Assembly (NCBI GenBank): GCA_040905905.1
Contig: JBBDQN010000029.1
Coordinates: forward strand, 59,091 to 123,090
Direction: 5' to 3'
From: JAICND01 sp040905905
Lineage (GTDB): Bacteria > Actinomycetota > Acidimicrobiia > Spongiisociales > ZC4RG35
Length of the DNA stretch: 64,000 nt
The notes beneath the pieces were generated by a model. That model did no database searches. It saw only the letters and a list, made by a program, of their open reading frames with translations, and was not told the origin of the DNA. A program made the position numbers and the translations under genes. Shown piece by piece: positions 35,256-43,268 of the stretch; position 1 is the first letter of the stretch; every line of letters begins with the position of its first letter.

Positions 35256-35675
35256 TCAGAGGATCCGCCGGCCAGTGATCTCCGACGGGCGTATGCGAAC
35301 CCACGTCGTGGGACGCAAATCGGGAACCCATGATGCCAGCCCGACTCTTTCCAGCTCGGCGATCTCCGACTCGTCGTAAACGGTCTCAGCCCGTCCCCGG
35401 ACCAATACGCTCCAACCTGTTCGGGCCGACAGGTCCCAGTCGTCGATCTCGAAAGCGGCCGTCGCGTTAGCCCAGACCATGTCAAGTTTCTCACCCGGTG
35501 CAGTCCGAAAGACAATGGCACCCTTCGTATAGGCGAATAACAACGGAAGTATCAACGGCTCACCGGCATACAGCACGCTTATTCGGCCGATCAAGGTGCG
35601 CGAAAGCAACTCCTCGCACTCGGCCAGACTCATTACTTGAAGACCTCGCCGATCGGTCGGGACGGAGTCGGTCAC
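35256..35675 (-). CDS. Pyridoxamine 5'-phosphate oxidase-like flavin-binding protein
   Basis: 139 residues from a GTG. The split-barrel pattern of small FMN/F420-binding proteins is seen: VMSLAECEELLSRTLIGRISV, EPLILPLLFAYTKGAIVFRTAPGEKLDMV, then VLVRGRAETV and the C-terminal VRIRPSEITGRRI. Usually annotated as pyridoxamine 5'-phosphate oxidase family. Neighbours are stress proteins. Confidence 0.85.
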   Translation of the reverse strand: MTDSVPTDRRGLQVMSLAECEELLSRTLIGRISVLYAGEPLILPLLFAYTKGAIVFRTAPGEKLDMVWANATAAFEIDDWDLSARTGWSVLVRGRAETVYDESEIAELERVGLASWVPDLRPTTWVRIRPSEITGRRIL

Positions 35676-35771
35676 AATCCACCTGCCTTTCCCTCTTGCC
35701 TTCTCACGGGGTCGAATGTTTGGAGCTCGCAGGATGGGCGTTGTAAACCACCCTTTCGATCGGGGTCATAC

Positions 35772-36161
35772 TCACAGGTCAGCGGCTTCCACTTCGGCTG
35801 CCATGGCATCGAGATCACCGGCTACCGGACGATGGTTCCACACCTTCAGTCCGCTGACCAGATGCGCATATTTCGTCGCCTGACCTGACCGAACCGCCAT
35901 CCGGATGGGGAGATCACTACGCAAGGAGTCTTTGTAATGAGCAAGGATGTCTCGATGTTGGTCCTGGTCGAGATCAAACTCGAACACAATTCCGTGGGCC
36001 CCTTCGGCCAACTCGCAACCCCCGCCCGTGAGGAGTGGGCACTGCGAGTTAGGTCTGGGGCCGTGGCACACCATGACCTGGTGGCCCAACTGTTCGAGAA
36101 ATTCCCGATCGACCACGTCGCTCCCCTCTGGGATATCGAAAAGGATGTAACTCTCATCCAT
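35772..36161 (-). CDS. Cysteine-rich small protein of unknown function, stress neighbourhood
   Basis: 129 residues from the ATG at 36161 with GAGG upstream. A notable run is MVCHGPRPNSQCPLLTGGGC, followed by ELAEGAHGIVFEFDLDQDQHRDIL. The Cys spacing CxxxxxxxxCxxxxxxxC suggests a redox or metal role. The second half looks like a receiver-like beta-alpha unit. I do not know a named family. It sits with the universal stress and flavin proteins. Confidence 0.65.
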   Translation of the reverse strand: MDESYILFDIPEGSDVVDREFLEQLGHQVMVCHGPRPNSQCPLLTGGGCELAEGAHGIVFEFDLDQDQHRDILAHYKDSLRSDLPIRMAVRSGQATKYAHLVSGLKVWNHRPVAGDLDAMAAEVEAADL

Positions 36162-36422
36162 GACCTCAACTCCTTTTGCTTCCAGCCTGGCCTCAGTACC
36201 CCATAGTCCGAAAGAGGAGAAAGTCATGTTCCCGTGGGACCTTGGTTTGGAGTCATCTGGTCTCGGCCCGTCAGGACCCATGCGAAACCGATACCGTGAA
36301 GAGCCAAAGGTCACCCGGCTAAAGCCTGTTCGGCCCTATTCGGCCACTTTGCGCACAGGAAGACTGGGACCTGGACCGATCACCGGCCTGGTGATCGAGT
36401 TTCATCAACAGAAAGGGCACAA

Positions 36423-36836
36423 GTGAGAAAAACCGCCTCCGTCTTTTCGATCGTGATCGGACTGCTGCTGATCCTCGGAGGGACGGCAACTTGGATCGTC
36501 GTCAGCAGCACTCTCGGCGAACAGAAGATCACGGTCGCCGATGATGCCTCATGTCTAGCCGGTGACGAGGTCAACGGACCGTTTAGCGCCTATTGTGAGG
36601 CGAAGATCATCGACCAGCACGCTCTCGACGCCACAGGTGGCTTGCATTACTCGGAGCTTGATCGGGATGATCCTCTACGCCAGGTTGCACAAAGCGCGGC
36701 GTTCCTCCAAGCCTCCCTGTTCACGTCGGTCGTGGCTTTTGGCGTGGCCGGCATGGCGATACTGATCGGGGTGCTTTTCATCCTGATCGGCTTGGGCATC
36801 AGGGATGTAGCCGTCCGTAGCATGCCAAGCGCTTAA
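36423..36836 (+). CDS. Two-helix membrane protein
   Basis: 137 residues from a GTG at 36423 after AAAGGGCACAA. A membrane segment at residues about 8-30 (IVIGLLLILGGTATWIVVSS), an extracytoplasmic loop with two Cys (ASCLAGDEV ... AYCEAKI, possible disulfide), and a second segment about 95-125 (VVAFGVAGMAILIGVLFILIGLGI). Function unknown. Relatives are sometimes labelled aromatic ring-opening dioxygenase LigA in databases, which the sequence does not support. Confidence 0.7.
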   Translation: MRKTASVFSIVIGLLLILGGTATWIVVSSTLGEQKITVADDASCLAGDEVNGPFSAYCEAKIIDQHALDATGGLHYSELDRDDPLRQVAQSAAFLQASLFTSVVAFGVAGMAILIGVLFILIGLGIRDVAVRSMPSA

Positions 36837-37064
36837 CAACCTCAGTCACTCACTGGGTAAGACCCGAAAGCGACGTTGCCTAAGGTTCTTCCTGCTCCAT
36901 CTCGCCCTGTTCGTCCTCTCTCTTTTTGGGGTGGGGACCTGGGCGAGCAAGTCAGACATCCGGTCCACTCGCCCACGCCATTCTCTCTCGAGATGGTCGA
37001 GAGCTTGCTGGGGCACGGCGGACCGCGTCGTGAGTTGCTGGAAGCCTTTTAATCGTCACGTTGC

Positions 37065-37463
37065 TTATCGGCGGCGCCCGTACCACGCGAGCACGCGCAT
37101 GGCGCGAAGGGTGTTCCAGCGGCTCGGCTTGCCGTCGCCTTCCTCCATGTCGAAGTGAACCCGACCGGGATGGGTGTTATCCAGAGGCCATCGCCCGTCC
37201 GGGTCCCGCTTGCTCTCCACGAGGTCGATCGCCTCAGCAGATCTCTCATCAGTCCAGGCTGGGAGTTGAGGCCTGCCCCATTGACCCTCTGGGTCCTGGA
37301 GTGCGAGCAGCCGAGCCCCCCAACCCTCGGTGGCAATCCGGGATCGCTCAGCTGCCACCGCGTCGTTGGGTTCGTCGGTGAGATCCCTCATCACCTGCCA
37401 ACGGATCGACGGATCCGAGTCAAGTAGCCACTCCGTGACAGTCATGGACCCGCTTTTCGTCAC
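37065..37463 (-). pseudogene. Internally deleted relative of the toroid gene at 11849
   Basis: 132-residue frame from a GTG with GGAGGTCAC upstream. Residues 7-64 match residues 1-58 of the 11849 product, then RPQLPAWT joins directly to DERSAEAIDLVESKRDPDG, which matches its last 60 residues. Around 240 residues of the toroid, including all central repeats, are missing, but the frame is kept. Nucleotide identity in the shared parts is very high, so the duplication is recent. The short PQLPAWT stretch resembles the PEWT of the intact family, so the parent copy probably lacked the HTH insertion. It may still be translated. Confidence 0.75.
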
Positions 37464-37653
37464 GTGACCTCCTCCCTTGATCTGAAAAACCTGCAATCAA
37501 CAGTGAGTCGAACTTACCGTCGCACGGCGCTCGGCGATATTTCGACCGCAGATTTCATATCCACGCTCTTCGCACTTCGATTCACCACCGGCGCTAGGGT
37601 ACGTAATGAAGCGTCACCGTCACCAGTAAGAGGCGGATAGGTATTCTCGATCG

Positions 37654-38310
37654 ATGGGCGAGAGGATCCACATCGATGCGGCGCCTGGAGACACCGATGC
37701 CTACCTCGCACCGGCGCGCCCGCCGCCCGGGGCGCCCATCCTGCTGCTCCATGCCTGGTGGGGCCTCAACGAAACGATCCGCGATCTCGCCGACCGGCTC
37801 GCCGGCGACGGGTTCACGGTCATGGCGCCGGATCTGTTCAACGCCGTCCTGACCACGATCGAGGATGCCGAGGCGCACACCACGGCGATCGAGCAGGGCG
37901 GTGGCCAGTCCGGAGGGCTGAATCCGGACCGCATCATGGGACGTGTCCGGGCGGCCCTCGACCATCTTCTGGCGGACTCGGGCGCGCGCGGAGACCGGGC
38001 CGGGATCATCGCCCTGAGCTTCGGCGGTTGGTACGGGAGCCAGGTCGCGGCTTCTCGACCCGATGTCGCCGCCTTCGTGTCTATCTACAGCGATGTTTTC
38101 GAGGCGCCTGGCGGAGCCGCATACCTGGGCCACTTTGCCGAGCAGGACCCGTACGTCGACGCCACCCAGGTGGCAGACGGCAGCACCGTGCACGTCTACC
38201 CGGGGACGAAGCATTGGTTCATGGAATCGGACCGACCCGAGTTCGACGCCGCGGCGACCGAGCTCGCCTACGCGCGGACCGTCGCGTTCCTGCGCGAGCA
38301 GCTCGATTAG
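37654..38310 (+). CDS. Dienelactone hydrolase family protein
   Basis: 218 residues. The order is LLLHAWWGLNETIRDLADRLAGDGFTVMAPDLF, then GIIALSFGGWYGSQV (nucleophile Ser122 instead of the family's usual Cys), EQDPYVDATQV (Asp165) and YPGTKHWFME (His187). So the triad is Ser-Asp-His. It may be a carboxyl-esterase-like member rather than a true dienelactone hydrolase. It stands alone between the toroid remnant and the IclR gene. Confidence 0.84.
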   Translation: MGERIHIDAAPGDTDAYLAPARPPPGAPILLLHAWWGLNETIRDLADRLAGDGFTVMAPDLFNAVLTTIEDAEAHTTAIEQGGGQSGGLNPDRIMGRVRAALDHLLADSGARGDRAGIIALSFGGWYGSQVAASRPDVAAFVSIYSDVFEAPGGAAYLGHFAEQDPYVDATQVADGSTVHVYPGTKHWFMESDRPEFDAAATELAYARTVAFLREQLD

Positions 38311-38424
38311 CTAGGAATAGACGCGAACCCGGCCAGCTTGCCGTCCCGCCAGGTGTCAGCCACAGTCTCCAAGGTTCGCATGGCCTGACAGGGTGCGGCC
38401 TAAAGGACTCCTCGTGTTCGCACT

Positions 38425-38431
38425 GCGTACA
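38425..38431. promoter_or_regulatory. GCGTACA half-site before the PcaR-like IclR gene
   Basis: GCGTACA, 21 bases before the IclR ATG, equals seven bases of each arm of the inverted repeat at 40902-40943. This suggests autoregulation by the same protein; a single half-site is weak evidence. Confidence 0.25.
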
Positions 38432-38451
38432 CACCTCGTAGACTGGAAGGG

Positions 38452-39225
38452 ATGGAGCGCAAAGCCGACCATGTCCGGGCGTTGGAACGCGGGCTGGCGG
38501 TAATCAACGCATTTTCCGCCGAGCACCAGCGGCTCACATTGAGCGAAGTCGCTCGTCGCACCGGTCTGACCCGAGCGACCGCCCGGCGGCTACTTCACAC
38601 TCTGGTCAACCTTGGCTACGTCGAGCAGCAGAACACATCTTTCGTCCTCCTCCCCAAGGTCCTCGATCTCGGTTATTCGTATCTGTCGGCGTTGAGGCTC
38701 CCCGATCTCGCCCTCCCTGTCATGGAAGAACTGGTAGTGAGTATCAGGGAGTCCTCGTCGATGGCAGTGCTCGATGGTCACGAGATCGTCTATGTAGCAC
38801 GGGTGCCGACGACGAGAATCATGACTATCGCCCTGGCTTTGGGCTCTCGTCTTCCCGCCTTTGCCACGTCCATGGGCAGGGTGCTGCTGGCCGGCCTGCC
38901 CCGCCCGGACTTCGATCGCTATCTGAGCGAGGTCGTATTGAAGCCGCTCACCTCTCGCACCGTGAACAGCAGAAGCCAGCTACGAGAGATCATCGACCAA
39001 ACCCGTGGAAAGGGCTGGTGCCTGGTCGATCAGGAGCTCGAGGACGGGGTGCGGTCGATCGCCGCACCAATCGCCAATAGTCATGGGCGGGTCCTGGCTG
39101 CCCTCAACGTCTCCTGCCATGCCTCCCGATCGACAGTTGACCAGATGATCGACGATTACCTGCCCAAGCTGCTGGAAGCAACTGCTGTTATCACCAAGCG
39201 GGCCGGCTCCTTGGTTCGAACCTAG
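38452..39225 (+). CDS. pcaR: IclR-family regulator of the beta-ketoadipate genes (PcaR-like)
   Basis: 257 residues. HTH LTLSEVARRTGLTRATARRLLHTLVNLGYV, then the effector domain with LALGSRLPAFATSMGRVLLAGL and GWCLVDQELEDGVRSIAAPI, the pattern of the PcaR/PcaU/PobR group. It is convergent with pcaJ, overlapping by four bases. The group responds to beta-ketoadipate or 4-hydroxybenzoate/protocatechuate, which fits all genes from 39222 to 45813. Confidence 0.85.
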   Translation: MERKADHVRALERGLAVINAFSAEHQRLTLSEVARRTGLTRATARRLLHTLVNLGYVEQQNTSFVLLPKVLDLGYSYLSALRLPDLALPVMEELVVSIRESSSMAVLDGHEIVYVARVPTTRIMTIALALGSRLPAFATSMGRVLLAGLPRPDFDRYLSEVVLKPLTSRTVNSRSQLREIIDQTRGKGWCLVDQELEDGVRSIAAPIANSHGRVLAALNVSCHASRSTVDQMIDDYLPKLLEATAVITKRAGSLVRT

Positions 39226-40010
39226 CCGGAAGCCGGTTTCCAGCTCGAGTGCGCTTCGCGGGTGCGGCGCCGCAGCTCTCGCAAGGTCGCAAGCTCCATG
39301 TCGGTCGGCGGTGGGGTAACCGACAGATCATCGGCGACCTTCAGGTTCCAGCCGGTCTCTTCCAACACCTTCGACACCTCTACTCGTGGGTGAATCGAGC
39401 TAAGGATGAGCTCTTTGGTTTGTTGGTCGGGTCGAAGCACTCCCAGGTTGGTGATGACCGCGGCTGGGCCGGCGCCGCCCAGCCATGACCGTCCGCCGCC
39501 GTTACGGCCAAACCCGACCGAGGTCAGAAAGTCGACCCGTTCCACAAAGGCGCGGCGTTGATGGCGCATCATCACCAACACCTCACCGACGGCACCTGCT
39601 ATTTCCGGTGCTCCTCCCGCCCCCGGCAAACGCACCTGCGGACTCTCGTACGGACCAATGACAGTGCTGTTGAGATTGGCGTACTTGTCAATCTGTGCAG
39701 CCGACAGGAATCCGACGTCGATCCTTCCCCCCTGCAACCAGTATGAGAAGATCTCGGGGACGCTCACGACGGACACCGCCGTCTCGGCGAGCTCACCATC
39801 GCCGATAGAAAGGGGCAACACCCTGGGACTGGTCCCGATCGTCCCCGATTCGTAGATCAGGACCAGGTTGGGTGCGTGGGTGAGATGGGCCAGGTTGGCC
39901 GCCTCGCTCGGCGGCCCAATCCCAACAAAGCAGACGGCCCCGTCACGTAGCTGGCGAGCAGCAGTGACGGTCATCATCTCGTCAGATGAGTAGGCCTCAG
40001 TAGAACTCAT
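39222..40010 (-). CDS. pcaJ: 3-oxoadipate CoA-transferase, beta subunit
   Basis: 262 residues. The catalytic Glu is in LVLIYESGTIGTSP (Glu54). Other parts, such as QIDKYANLNSTVIGPYESPQVRLPGAGGAPEIA, match the CatJ/PcaJ group. With PcaI it transfers CoA from succinyl-CoA to 3-oxoadipate. Three bases separate it from pcaI. Glutaconate CoA-transferase-like members are the alternative; context favours 3-oxoadipate. Confidence 0.86.
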   Translation of the reverse strand: MSSTEAYSSDEMMTVTAARQLRDGAVCFVGIGPPSEAANLAHLTHAPNLVLIYESGTIGTSPRVLPLSIGDGELAETAVSVVSVPEIFSYWLQGGRIDVGFLSAAQIDKYANLNSTVIGPYESPQVRLPGAGGAPEIAGAVGEVLVMMRHQRRAFVERVDFLTSVGFGRNGGGRSWLGGAGPAAVITNLGVLRPDQQTKELILSSIHPRVEVSKVLEETGWNLKVADDLSVTPPPTDMELATLRELRRRTREAHSSWKPASG

Positions 40011-40013
40011 GGT

Positions 40014-40889
40014 TTAGTCACGGCCCTTCCGCGTTTGTGCCGTGGCCTCACTCAGGAGCTCGATGTACTCGGCATGATCCGACGTTTCCAAAACAAAGTG
40101 GCGCAGCCACTCTTCGAATAATTCCCGATCGGCGGAGATCCGGTCCCACTCCAGATAGAACCGGTTTCCGCGGGATGAATAGCCCATGGCGTAGGAGGGG
40201 TGACATCCTTGCGGAACCGGCACCACCGCGCTCACCACAAAAGATGGCAGGACCACGTGGTTGGGCCCGTGAGGCGCGAGCTGGTCGACCACCTCTTCGA
40301 CGGTGACGATCGACGTGCGGGCGGCCAGCACCGCTTCTTTCTGCACTCCGGTTATGCCCCAAAAGGCGACGTTGCCTTGCCAATCCGCCTGCTGGGCGTG
40401 AATGACGGTGACGTCCGGGCGGAGGGCGGCCACTGCTGCTAACTCCTCACCGGTGAAAGGGCAGGTAATAGTGGTGATGCTCCTGGTTTGGGCCGGGAGA
40501 TCGGTCCCGGCATATGCCCGCAGCACTCCCAGGGGCAAGCCGGCAGCGCCGGCGACGTAACGAGCTGCCATCCCGGCATGGCTGTGCTCTTCTATTTCCA
40601 GTGAGCGGGGGTATCCGTTTTCAACCGCGTCACGGAAACGGTGCAGCGAACCCACTCCCGGATTACCTCCCCAGGAGAAGATCAGCTTGCGGACGCAGCC
40701 GGCCCCGATCAGCTGGTCGTAAATCAGATCGGGGGTAAGTCGGCAAAGGGTGAGATCCCGCCTCCCCTGCCTGATCACCTCGTGGCCGGCGGCGAAAGGG
40801 ATCAGATGGGTGAAACCCTCCATGGCGATAACGTCGCCATCGTGGATGAGCTCACTTACCGCCTCCGCCAGGGTCGTGATCTCCGTCAC
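40014..40889 (-). CDS. pcaI: 3-oxoadipate CoA-transferase, alpha subunit
   Basis: 291 residues. TLAEAVSELIHDGDVIAMEGFTHLIPFAAGHEVIRQG opens the protein (shown here as one family stretch with ordinary linkers), followed by LIFSWGGNPGVGSLHRFRDA and VIHAQQADWQGNVAFWG. This is the CatI-type alpha subunit. Divergent from pobA across 79 bases that hold a 10-bp inverted repeat. Confidence 0.86.
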   Translation of the reverse strand: MTEITTLAEAVSELIHDGDVIAMEGFTHLIPFAAGHEVIRQGRRDLTLCRLTPDLIYDQLIGAGCVRKLIFSWGGNPGVGSLHRFRDAVENGYPRSLEIEEHSHAGMAARYVAGAAGLPLGVLRAYAGTDLPAQTRSITTITCPFTGEELAAVAALRPDVTVIHAQQADWQGNVAFWGITGVQKEAVLAARTSIVTVEEVVDQLAPHGPNHVVLPSFVVSAVVPVPQGCHPSYAMGYSSRGNRFYLEWDRISADRELFEEWLRHFVLETSDHAEYIELLSEATAQTRKGRD

Positions 40890-40901
40890 CGGTCACCTGC
40901 T

Positions 40902-40943
40902 TCCTGTACGCAGAGCGTCCATTCGTGCGACTAGCGTACAGGA
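40902..40943. promoter_or_regulatory. 10-bp perfect inverted repeat between pcaIJ and pobA
   Basis: TCCTGTACGC (40902-40911) and GCGTACAGGA (40934-40943) are exact reverse complements with a 22-base spacer. They fill the 79-bp divergent promoter. IclR regulators of this pathway (PcaU, PobR) are known to bind exact 10-bp repeats, so the neighbouring IclR protein is the likely ligand. Confidence 0.6.
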
Positions 40944-40968
40944 CCGGCACAAGGGTCGCCGGCGCAGC

Positions 40969-42156
40969 ATGAGCCAGATCCCAAAACGCACGCAGGTAAC
41001 CATTGTCGGAGGGGGCCCAGCCGGCTCGCTGCTCGCACACCTCCTCCATCTCGCGGGCATCGAGAGTGTGATCCTCGAGCTGCGGACCCGCCAACATGTG
41101 CTCGAACGGGTCCGCGCCGGGGTTATCGAGCACGGCAGCGCCGGGGTTCTGAGGGATGCTGGCCTTGGCAACAGGATGGATCAGGAAGGCTTCATTCACG
41201 AAGGTGTGAACCTTGCCTTCGGTGGGCGTTTGACCCGCATCGACTTCATGGGGCTCGTCGGCAAGTACGTCATCATCTATGGGCAGACCGAACTGCAAAA
41301 GGACCTATATCAAGCCATCGACGCAGGCGACATCTCCCTCGTCGACGAAGCGGAAGGAGTTGAGCTCCACGACATTTCCGGCGCTCGCCCCACAGTCACC
41401 TTCCTCCGGCAAGGAAAGCGGCAAGAGCTGGAGTGTGACTTTGTGGTGGGCTGTGACGGTGCTCATGGCGTCACTCGCGAGTACATACCCAAGCCCCTCC
41501 TCCGGAGCTTCGAGCGAACATATCCGTTCGTATGGGTGGGGGTACTAAGCCCCACCCCCCCGGTTGCAGACGAGCTGATCTATGCAAATCACGAGACCGG
41601 GTTCGCCCTCTGCTCGATGAGGAACAGGCAGCTGAGCCGGTACTACGTGCAGGGCTCCGCAGACGACCAGATCGAAGACTGGCCCGATGACCGGTTCTGG
41701 GAGGTGCTCAAGAACCGCTTGCCGTCGGGCGTCTCCGAACGCCTGGTGACCGGACCTACCATCGAAAAGCTTGTGACCCCCCTCCGCAGTTGGGTAGTAG
41801 AGCCGATGAGCTTCGGGCGCCTGTACTTGGCCGGTGACGCCGCCCATGTCGTTCCCCCGACCGGCGCCAAGGGACTCAATCTCGCCATCTCCGACGTGGT
41901 CTATTTGGCCGAGGCTTTCGCCGATCGCTACCGAACAGGTTCGATGACGGGGCTCGACGGTTATTCGATAACCGCTCTCTCCCGGGTGTGGAGGGCGGTG
42001 CGATTCTCCTGGTGGATGACAACCATGATGCACCACTTCCCGGGGATCGCCCACGACTTCGAGCGGAGGCTGCAACTGTCCGAACTCGAATATCTTGCTG
42101 CGTCCGAGAACGCCCGGCGGACGATGGCCGAAGGCTATGTGGGGCCTTCCCCATGA
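40969..42156 (+). CDS. pobA: 4-hydroxybenzoate 3-monooxygenase
   Basis: 395 residues, the usual length (about 394). FAD motif VTIVGGGPAGSLLAHLLHLAG, the RAGVIEHGSAGVLRDAG region, the DG motif VVGCDGAHGVTRE and the second FAD motif LYLAGDAAHVVPPTGAKGLN are complete. It hydroxylates 4-hydroxybenzoate to protocatechuate. ATG at 40969. It is the first gene of a six-gene plus-strand operon. Confidence 0.94.
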   Translation: MSQIPKRTQVTIVGGGPAGSLLAHLLHLAGIESVILELRTRQHVLERVRAGVIEHGSAGVLRDAGLGNRMDQEGFIHEGVNLAFGGRLTRIDFMGLVGKYVIIYGQTELQKDLYQAIDAGDISLVDEAEGVELHDISGARPTVTFLRQGKRQELECDFVVGCDGAHGVTREYIPKPLLRSFERTYPFVWVGVLSPTPPVADELIYANHETGFALCSMRNRQLSRYYVQGSADDQIEDWPDDRFWEVLKNRLPSGVSERLVTGPTIEKLVTPLRSWVVEPMSFGRLYLAGDAAHVVPPTGAKGLNLAISDVVYLAEAFADRYRTGSMTGLDGYSITALSRVWRAVRFSWWMTTMMHHFPGIAHDFERRLQLSELEYLAASENARRTMAEGYVGPSP

Positions 42157-42177
42157 CGAACACCAAGGAGGCAGGTA

Positions 42178-42546
42178 ATGGGCTCGATTGAGGAAGGGAT
42201 GGAGGTACGGCGCCAGGTCCTGGGGTCGGAACACGTCGACCGGGTGACGGCGGCAACCAGCGAACTCGATCGCGACTTTCAAGATTGGATCACCGAGAAC
42301 GTCTGGGGCGGGATCTGGACCCGACCAGGTCTCGACCTGAAGACGAGGAGCATGCTCACGATCGCGATACTGGGCGCCCTCAACCACGAAGAGCTCGAGC
42401 TGCATCTAAGAGCGACGCGTAATACCGGAGTGACGCCGCCCGAGGTGGCCGAGGTTCTCCTCCACGTCGCCGCCTATGCCGGCGTCCCCGCCGCCAACCG
42501 GGCTTTCAAGCTCGCCAAGTCGATTTACGAGCAGGAGACGCTGTGA
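42178..42546 (+). CDS. pcaC: 4-carboxymuconolactone decarboxylase
   Basis: 122 residues. FQDWITENVWGGIWTRPGLDLKTRSMLTIAIL and NHEELELHLRATRNTGVTPPEVAEVLLH (family stretches with ordinary linkers) are diagnostic of single-domain PcaC. It decarboxylates 4-carboxymuconolactone to 3-oxoadipate enol-lactone. ATG at 42178 after AAGGAGGCAGGTA. It overlaps pcaH by four bases and is a separate gene, not the PcaL fusion seen in many actinobacteria. Confidence 0.93.
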   Translation: MGSIEEGMEVRRQVLGSEHVDRVTAATSELDRDFQDWITENVWGGIWTRPGLDLKTRSMLTIAILGALNHEELELHLRATRNTGVTPPEVAEVLLHVAAYAGVPAANRAFKLAKSIYEQETL

Positions 42547-43268
42547 CCGAACCTCCCGTTCGCCATTACGGGCCCCGGGCCTATGCCGACCATCCTCCGT
42601 TCCGCTATCCCGACTACAAGTCGACGATCAAGCGAAGTCCGACTCATGACCTGGTGAGCATCGTGGCGACTCTTACTGAGACCACTGGTCCCGGCCCGGT
42701 CTGGTCGGAGATCGCCGAAGAGGACGCCGATCTCACCACCAACGCCGGCACTGGAGGCGAGGCCATCGGAGAGCGGATCATCGTCTACGGCCAGGTCCTC
42801 GATGAGAACGGGCGCGGAGTCCCGGGGACGATCCTCGAGATCTGGCAGGCCAATGCCTCCGGACGATACGCCCACTGGCGAGAAACCGCCTTTCCGGCCC
42901 CTCTCGACCCCAACTTCATCGGGGTTGGCCAATGCCTAACAAATGAACGGGGAGAGTACCGGTTCACCACGATCAAACCGGGACCCTATCCGTGGGGCAA
43001 CCATCCCAACGCCTGGCGACCGGCCCACATCCACTTCTCGGTCTTGGGTCCCGCCCTCGGCAGCCGCCTGGTCACCCAGATGTACTTCGAGGGCGATCCG
43101 CTCCTGGCCCTCGACCCGATCTTCAACTCCGCCCCCGAGCATTCTCGGCACCGGATGATCAGCCACTACGACCATGACCTCACCGTCGAGAACTGGGCAC
43201 TTGGATACCGCTTCGACATCGTCCTCCGGGGCGAGCTGAGCGCCCTGAGAGAGGAAACCGAGGAGTGA
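42543..43268 (+). CDS. pcaH: Protocatechuate 3,4-dioxygenase, beta subunit, copy 2
   Basis: 241 residues from a GTG. Iron ligands: Tyr109 (SGRYAHW), Tyr149 (KPGPYPWGNH), His162 and His164 (RPAHIHFS). The N-terminal RYPDYKSTIKRSPTHDLVSI is typical of true PcaH. Position between pcaC and pcaG/pcaB makes this the protocatechuate enzyme of the pathway. Confidence 0.93.
   Translation: MTEPPVRHYGPRAYADHPPFRYPDYKSTIKRSPTHDLVSIVATLTETTGPGPVWSEIAEEDADLTTNAGTGGEAIGERIIVYGQVLDENGRGVPGTILEIWQANASGRYAHWRETAFPAPLDPNFIGVGQCLTNERGEYRFTTIKPGPYPWGNHPNAWRPAHIHFSVLGPALGSRLVTQMYFEGDPLLALDPIFNSAPEHSRHRMISHYDHDLTVENWALGYRFDIVLRGELSALREETEE

Noticed and set aside
36218..36395. DosR-like boxes (GGGACCTTGG, GGGACCTGGACC) near the stress genes
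   Set aside because: The matches lack the second half of the dyad and are within chance expectation for this base composition.
36423..36836. Naming the membrane protein aromatic ring-opening dioxygenase LigA
   Set aside because: Such a label exists in databases for similar proteins, but the sequence has two membrane helices and no dioxygenase motif.
36861..37052. 63-codon plus-strand frame ending in MVESLLGHGGPRRELLEAF
   Set aside because: It looks protein-like at its end but has no start codon apart from a late Met and no recognisable family, so it may be a fragment at most.
41545..42405. 286-residue minus-strand frame over pobA/pcaC
   Set aside because: Antisense shadow; sequence is Pro/Gly/Arg-rich with no fold pattern.
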